DNA of 64,000 nt. Source: G963665975 sp963665975 (lineage in GTDB: Bacteria; Bacteroidota; Rhodothermia; Rhodothermales; Bin80). The notes beneath the pieces were generated by a model. The model was not told the DNA's origin and ran no database searches. It saw only the letters and a program-made list of their open reading frames with translations. Position 1 is the stretch's first letter, and each line of letters opens with the position of its first letter. Positions 60,914 to 64,000 of this stretch are shown here, in pieces. A program made the translations under genes and the position numbers. The stretch covers positions 2,542,001 through 2,606,000 of the forward strand of contig OY762508.1 of NCBI GenBank assembly GCA_963665975.1. The letters run 5' to 3'.

Positions 60914-61081
60914 ATCTTGGACAAATTAGACGAGTTGGGGCAGAATCCTTTTCCTGAATCTTGTGCGGAATAGAAAGGCGAACGGCGTCTATGGCTTATA
61001 CGAGTATGGATTCATCGTGTGATCTACAAAATTGACGGTGAATCCGTGAACGTATAACGGATCGGGCACCGGTCAATCTGA
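60914..61081 (+). pseudogene. RelE/ParE-family toxin remnant with two in-frame stops
   Basis: In one plus-strand frame the codons read LDKLDELGQNPFPESCAE, TAG stop (60971-60973), KGERRLWLIRVW, IHRVIYKIDGESVNV, TAA stop (61055-61057), RIGHRS, TGA. This matches the core of RelE/ParE toxins (LxGxxRLWRIRVGDYRVIYxIDDE, then VxVxRIGHR). The conserved Lys/Leu-rich motif and the terminal GHR are readable although two codons became stops and the N-terminus is missing. No antitoxin gene is intact nearby. A dead toxin gene. Confidence 0.7.
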
Positions 61082-61197
61082 GTGTCTCCTACCCGCGGTA
61101 GGATACCGATTTCGCGAGCGTGCCACCTTTTGAGGAATCTAGCTACACCATTGCGTCCTGCCATTAGGCGTGCAGGCGACGTTGGACTTGAGTGACA

Positions 61198-63126
61198 TCA
61201 CCGATCGGTCCGAAATGGCGCCGCCGGCAGCCCCTCCTCGTTGTACAGGTTTGCGCGGTCGGGATTGTCCGCCCAAGCATACCGTACGGCAACTGGACGC
61301 GCGACCGACGCACTCGACACGATCACGGCATCATCGACGATACTGGCGTCGGCCCACACGAATTTGCCGTCGGCCCCGGCAATGGCGAATCCCCCTAAAG
61401 AGGTCCCGCGCGCAACCAGGCCTGACCCGACGTGATCAAAGGACAGAATGACGCGACTATCTTCCACGCGGTGCTCGCGGAAGATCGGCCCGGAGTAGAC
61501 GAGGTCTTCACTGTATGCGATATGTCGTGCAGCCAGCGCAAGTCGGAGCCCGACATCCTGCTTGTTGCGCGGATGAATGTCGTCAGCCTCTCCGATATCT
61601 GTCGTAATGGCCTGTCCTACGTTGGGAAGCGACAACGCTGCTGCCTGCGACTCGCGCATCACGGCCCAATGGCTTTCACCAGGCTCCGTCGGAGCGGCCC
61701 GAAAACTGGCCAGCGACACGAACAGGAAAGGAGCCGAGTCGTTGCCCCAGGCGGCGCGCCAGTTCGCAATCATGGACTGAAACTGCCCTGCATACCGCGA
61801 AGCATTTTCGGAATCGCCGGCATTGGATTCACCCTGGTACCAGATGAATCCCGTGATGGGAAACCGAAGAATCGGGTGAATCATCTTGTTGTATAGCAGA
61901 GTGGGAAGTTGATTGACTCCAGCAGCCGAGTTAATGAAGACCTGGCCAACACGAAACTTCCACGTGCCAGCCAATGGTATCGACGCCGTTGAGGTCTCCA
62001 GCCGAAGCTCATCGGCTTCGCCAACCATGCCTCCATTGCCGGCGCCATCCTGAACTCGAACCGCAATCGTATTCATGCCCGGCTGCAAGACGTCTTCGGG
62101 AATGTCGTACGAGCGCACATTTGTCCACCCATTCGTACGTCCTACGAGCATGCCGTTTATCCAGGTCATGTCATTATCATCAATTCGGTCCAGGTGCAGC
62201 GTACCGGTTCCGGACCCTATCTGATCTGCAGTCAGCGCGATGGTTGTGCGATACCACGACACGCCATCCAGATTCGGATATCCGGCAGATTCCCAATTAC
62301 CCGGCGCCATAATGTCTTTCCAGGAGGCAGTGTCAAGCTCGGGGTCGGCCCATACAGCGACGTCGTCCAGTAGTCCCGGGTCAGTAGTTTCCGAGGCGCC
62401 GTACTCCTCAACAGCGCGCCGACGCATCTCCTCAATTTGCTGCTGATGGTCATCCAGGATGGCCATGATCGTGTCAGATGGCGTATCCAACATAGCCGGG
62501 GTCATCCATGCCTCAATACGGCTGCCTCCCCAGGACGTATTGAGAATCCCGATGGGAATGTTCACAGCGGTACGCAGCGCGCGCCCGAAAAAATACCCCA
62601 CTGCGGTGAACGCCCCCACATGCGAGGCGTCGGCTGTGTGCCATTCGCCGCCTGCGAGCGAGGACTCCGGCGCATAGGCCCAGGAGCGAGGCACCTTGTA
62701 ATGCCGCAGGAGCGGATCATTGGCGTTACGGATTTCATTTTCGGCGTCCGCCGACGCGGCTACGGGCCATTCCATATTGGATTGACCCGAAGCAATCCAG
62801 ACATCTCCAAACCAGACGTCCTGGACGGTAATCGTTTCCTGCCCATCCGATATGGTAAGCGTGTGGGGTCCACCGGCAGCATTCGGCGCCAGTGCGCCTT
62901 CCCACGTATCGTCGGGGCCCGCTTTTGCTTCTACGGCTGCGTCATCGAGTCCTATGGTGATGGATGCACCCGCCGGCGCCGTCCCCCATACAGGAACCGT
63001 CACGTCGCGCTGCAGGACCACGCCATCCGAAAACAATCGGGATACGGTAAGGGAGACATCTGGACCTGGCTGGCCGGTGCCGACAAACAGGAGTGCAATC
63101 ACGGGAAGCAGGATATGGTATTTCAT
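61198..63126 (-). CDS. Sialate O-acetylesterase-like exported esterase
   Basis: A 642-residue secreted enzyme that removes O-acetyl groups from sialic acids or other glycans. Signal peptide MKYHILLPVIALLFVGTG; N-terminal beta-sandwich (SRLFSDGVVLQRDVTVPVWG), then the SGNH-like domain with the block I motif IASGQSNMEWPV, the conserved TAVGYFFGRAL and SWGGSRIEAWM, a galactose-binding-type insertion near 260-400 and the later FIWYQGESNAGD, with D/H near DDIHPRNKQDVG. The upstream MBL-fold gene lies 68 bp away on the same strand. Sialidase or other sialic-acid genes are not in the window. Confidence 0.93.
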   Translation of the reverse strand: MKYHILLPVIALLFVGTGQPGPDVSLTVSRLFSDGVVLQRDVTVPVWGTAPAGASITIGLDDAAVEAKAGPDDTWEGALAPNAAGGPHTLTISDGQETITVQDVWFGDVWIASGQSNMEWPVAASADAENEIRNANDPLLRHYKVPRSWAYAPESSLAGGEWHTADASHVGAFTAVGYFFGRALRTAVNIPIGILNTSWGGSRIEAWMTPAMLDTPSDTIMAILDDHQQQIEEMRRRAVEEYGASETTDPGLLDDVAVWADPELDTASWKDIMAPGNWESAGYPNLDGVSWYRTTIALTADQIGSGTGTLHLDRIDDNDMTWINGMLVGRTNGWTNVRSYDIPEDVLQPGMNTIAVRVQDGAGNGGMVGEADELRLETSTASIPLAGTWKFRVGQVFINSAAGVNQLPTLLYNKMIHPILRFPITGFIWYQGESNAGDSENASRYAGQFQSMIANWRAAWGNDSAPFLFVSLASFRAAPTEPGESHWAVMRESQAAALSLPNVGQAITTDIGEADDIHPRNKQDVGLRLALAARHIAYSEDLVYSGPIFREHRVEDSRVILSFDHVGSGLVARGTSLGGFAIAGADGKFVWADASIVDDAVIVSSASVARPVAVRYAWADNPDRANLYNEEGLPAAPFRTDR

Positions 63127-63194
63127 AGCGGTGTCAGCTAAAAGGGTATCGGGGGAGCAGCTACGAGCCGATAATTCGACACGACAGTATCTAC

Positions 63195-63977
63195 CTATCG
63201 GTAGACGATCGACTGGTTATAAGGAATAATCAGGGACTCAACGCCCACAAGGTGAGACGCCCACTCTACAGGGTCGTAGGTGCGTTTGACAAAACAGGCG
63301 TAGTGAGATGGCACGGCTGTCTTCAGGTCCAGCTCCCGAGCCGTCTTGGCAGAGCCGTCGAAGAATGGGAATTCTCCTTCGGTGGGATGCGTAGTCAAGA
63401 ATCCGATTTTAGGATTTAGGGTGCGAATGGGCGCAAGCAATTGCTCGTGATTCGCAAAGGTGTGCGCGGGATCGCCTGAAATATAACAGACAATGCCACC
63501 GATGTTCAGGACATACCCCAAATGCTCGACATCTGGAATTGGGATACCGTCCTCGGCTATTCCTTGTGGCGGTTTGGCCCAGACGGCGTGAACCTGTATT
63601 GATCCGAGGAGTGCGTGCTCTCCTACCGTCAGCACAGTCATGGATCGCGCCCTAATCCCTGCCCGATTCACCGCATCAACACTCTCCACTGGCCCGACTA
63701 TCTGCACCTCCGGGTATGCGGCTACGATACGTTCGATGGACTCGCAACAGGTGTGGTCGCGATGGTTGTGCGTAAGTAGCACATAGTCTGTTCTCAGGGA
63801 CGCCTCGTGTAGCGGGGGGCGTGCATGCAGGAAGCGTTCGGGCCGGCGGTCGCGCGGGAAATAGGGGTCTACCTGTACAATCGTATTGTCTGGATGCTTG
63901 AACGCGAAACTGCTCTGCCCGAACCAGTGGATGCCTACAGAGCCAGTGGACACGGACAGGTCTTCGAACGGATGCAT
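63195..63977 (-). CDS. MBL-fold hydrolase (UlaG-like lactonase group)
   Basis: A 260-residue metallo-beta-lactamase-fold enzyme resembling L-ascorbate-6-phosphate lactonase UlaG and related cytoplasmic hydrolases. The start IHWFGQSSFAFKHPDNTIVQVDPYF and the metal motif LTHNHRDHTCCESI (HxHxDH), then CYISGDPAHTF with the bridging Asp and PSHYACF near the end are typical. No signal peptide. It is probably co-transcribed with the sialate O-acetylesterase gene 68 bp downstream, perhaps acting on a released sugar derivative. ATG 63983 is an alternative start. Confidence 0.85.
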   Translation of the reverse strand: MHPFEDLSVSTGSVGIHWFGQSSFAFKHPDNTIVQVDPYFPRDRRPERFLHARPPLHEASLRTDYVLLTHNHRDHTCCESIERIVAAYPEVQIVGPVESVDAVNRAGIRARSMTVLTVGEHALLGSIQVHAVWAKPPQGIAEDGIPIPDVEHLGYVLNIGGIVCYISGDPAHTFANHEQLLAPIRTLNPKIGFLTTHPTEGEFPFFDGSAKTARELDLKTAVPSHYACFVKRTYDPVEWASHLVGVESLIIPYNQSIVYR

Positions 63978-64000
63978 GATCAACTCAGGGTATGGTGTGT

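Noticed and set aside
1..64000. CRISPR arrays, tRNA and rRNA genes
   Set aside because: Looked for regular short repeats, T-loop motifs and rRNA signatures; none seen by eye. A covariance-model scan would be decisive.

Overview
The window looks like chromosomal DNA from a free-living, probably marine or aquatic, Bacteroidota or Rhodothermota-type bacterium (order Rhodothermales or a relative). This rests on three things. Two secreted proteins end in a type IX secretion (Por/FlgD-like) sorting domain with the NYPNPF signature. A TonB-dependent receptor carries an N-terminal carboxypeptidase-regulatory-like domain, as SusC-type receptors do. The base composition is moderately GC-rich, with AT-rich promoters. 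The exact taxon cannot be fixed from these genes, and no tRNA, rRNA or CRISPR array was seen.

Layout. 1-2.5 kb: a BNR/Asp-box propeller protein coupled to a MoaD/ThiS-like protein ending in Gly-Gly, a VOC protein and a frameshifted DUF1761 membrane gene. 2.5-8.3 kb: DNA repair and replication genes (ligA, polA, convergent xth). 8.4-13.7 kb: a two-gene unit of an MscS-type channel with a large periplasmic domain and a 1061-residue helical protein with a degenerate P-loop. 13.9-16.8 kb: a copper P-type ATPase divergent from an SRPBCC gene. 16.9-27.3 kb: mostly minus-strand accessory genes (M6 metalloprotease, AlkZ/YcaQ-like winged-helix protein, DUF2461, ankyrin protein, two paralogous membrane proteins with a decayed IS1595 transposase between them, DUF1835) ending in lexA. 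28.0-30.0 kb: a complete-looking group II intron with its reverse transcriptase and domain V. 30.4-36.4 kb: a probable glycan-uptake/degradation unit (TonB receptor, right-handed beta-helix T9SS cargo, small carboxypeptidase-regulatory-domain protein) without a SusD.

37.6-47.3 kb: ankyrin, VOC and DUF1801 genes, then a DNA-repair block of a long Lhr helicase, a PA0069-type radical SAM protein and an AlkX/YcaQ-like protein, with an AHSA1-DinB fusion between them. 47.3-52.1 kb: a LarA-family protein behind two hairpins (the second an intrinsic terminator), a GPH sugar:cation symporter, an SGNH lipoprotein hydrolase and a secreted MBL-fold hydrolase. 52.3-57.3 kb: a mobile-element cluster of a DUF1828 gene, an IS110 element and an IS21 element lying side by side. 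57.7-64 kb: an exported amidohydrolase, a PD40-repeat lipoprotein, a hypothetical protein, a RelE/ParE toxin pseudogene, a sialate O-acetylesterase and an MBL-fold lactonase-like protein.

The strongest leads for a second look are the MscS channel plus degenerate-ATPase pair (8.4-13.7 kb), the IS110 element whose ends can be inferred from a 9-bp repeat next to an IS21 end, the natural Tyr at the ddNTP-discrimination position of PolA, the SusD-less glycan unit, the structured leader of the LarA-family gene, and several decayed genes (IS1595, RelE/ParE, DUF1761) found by translating through in-frame stops or frameshifts.
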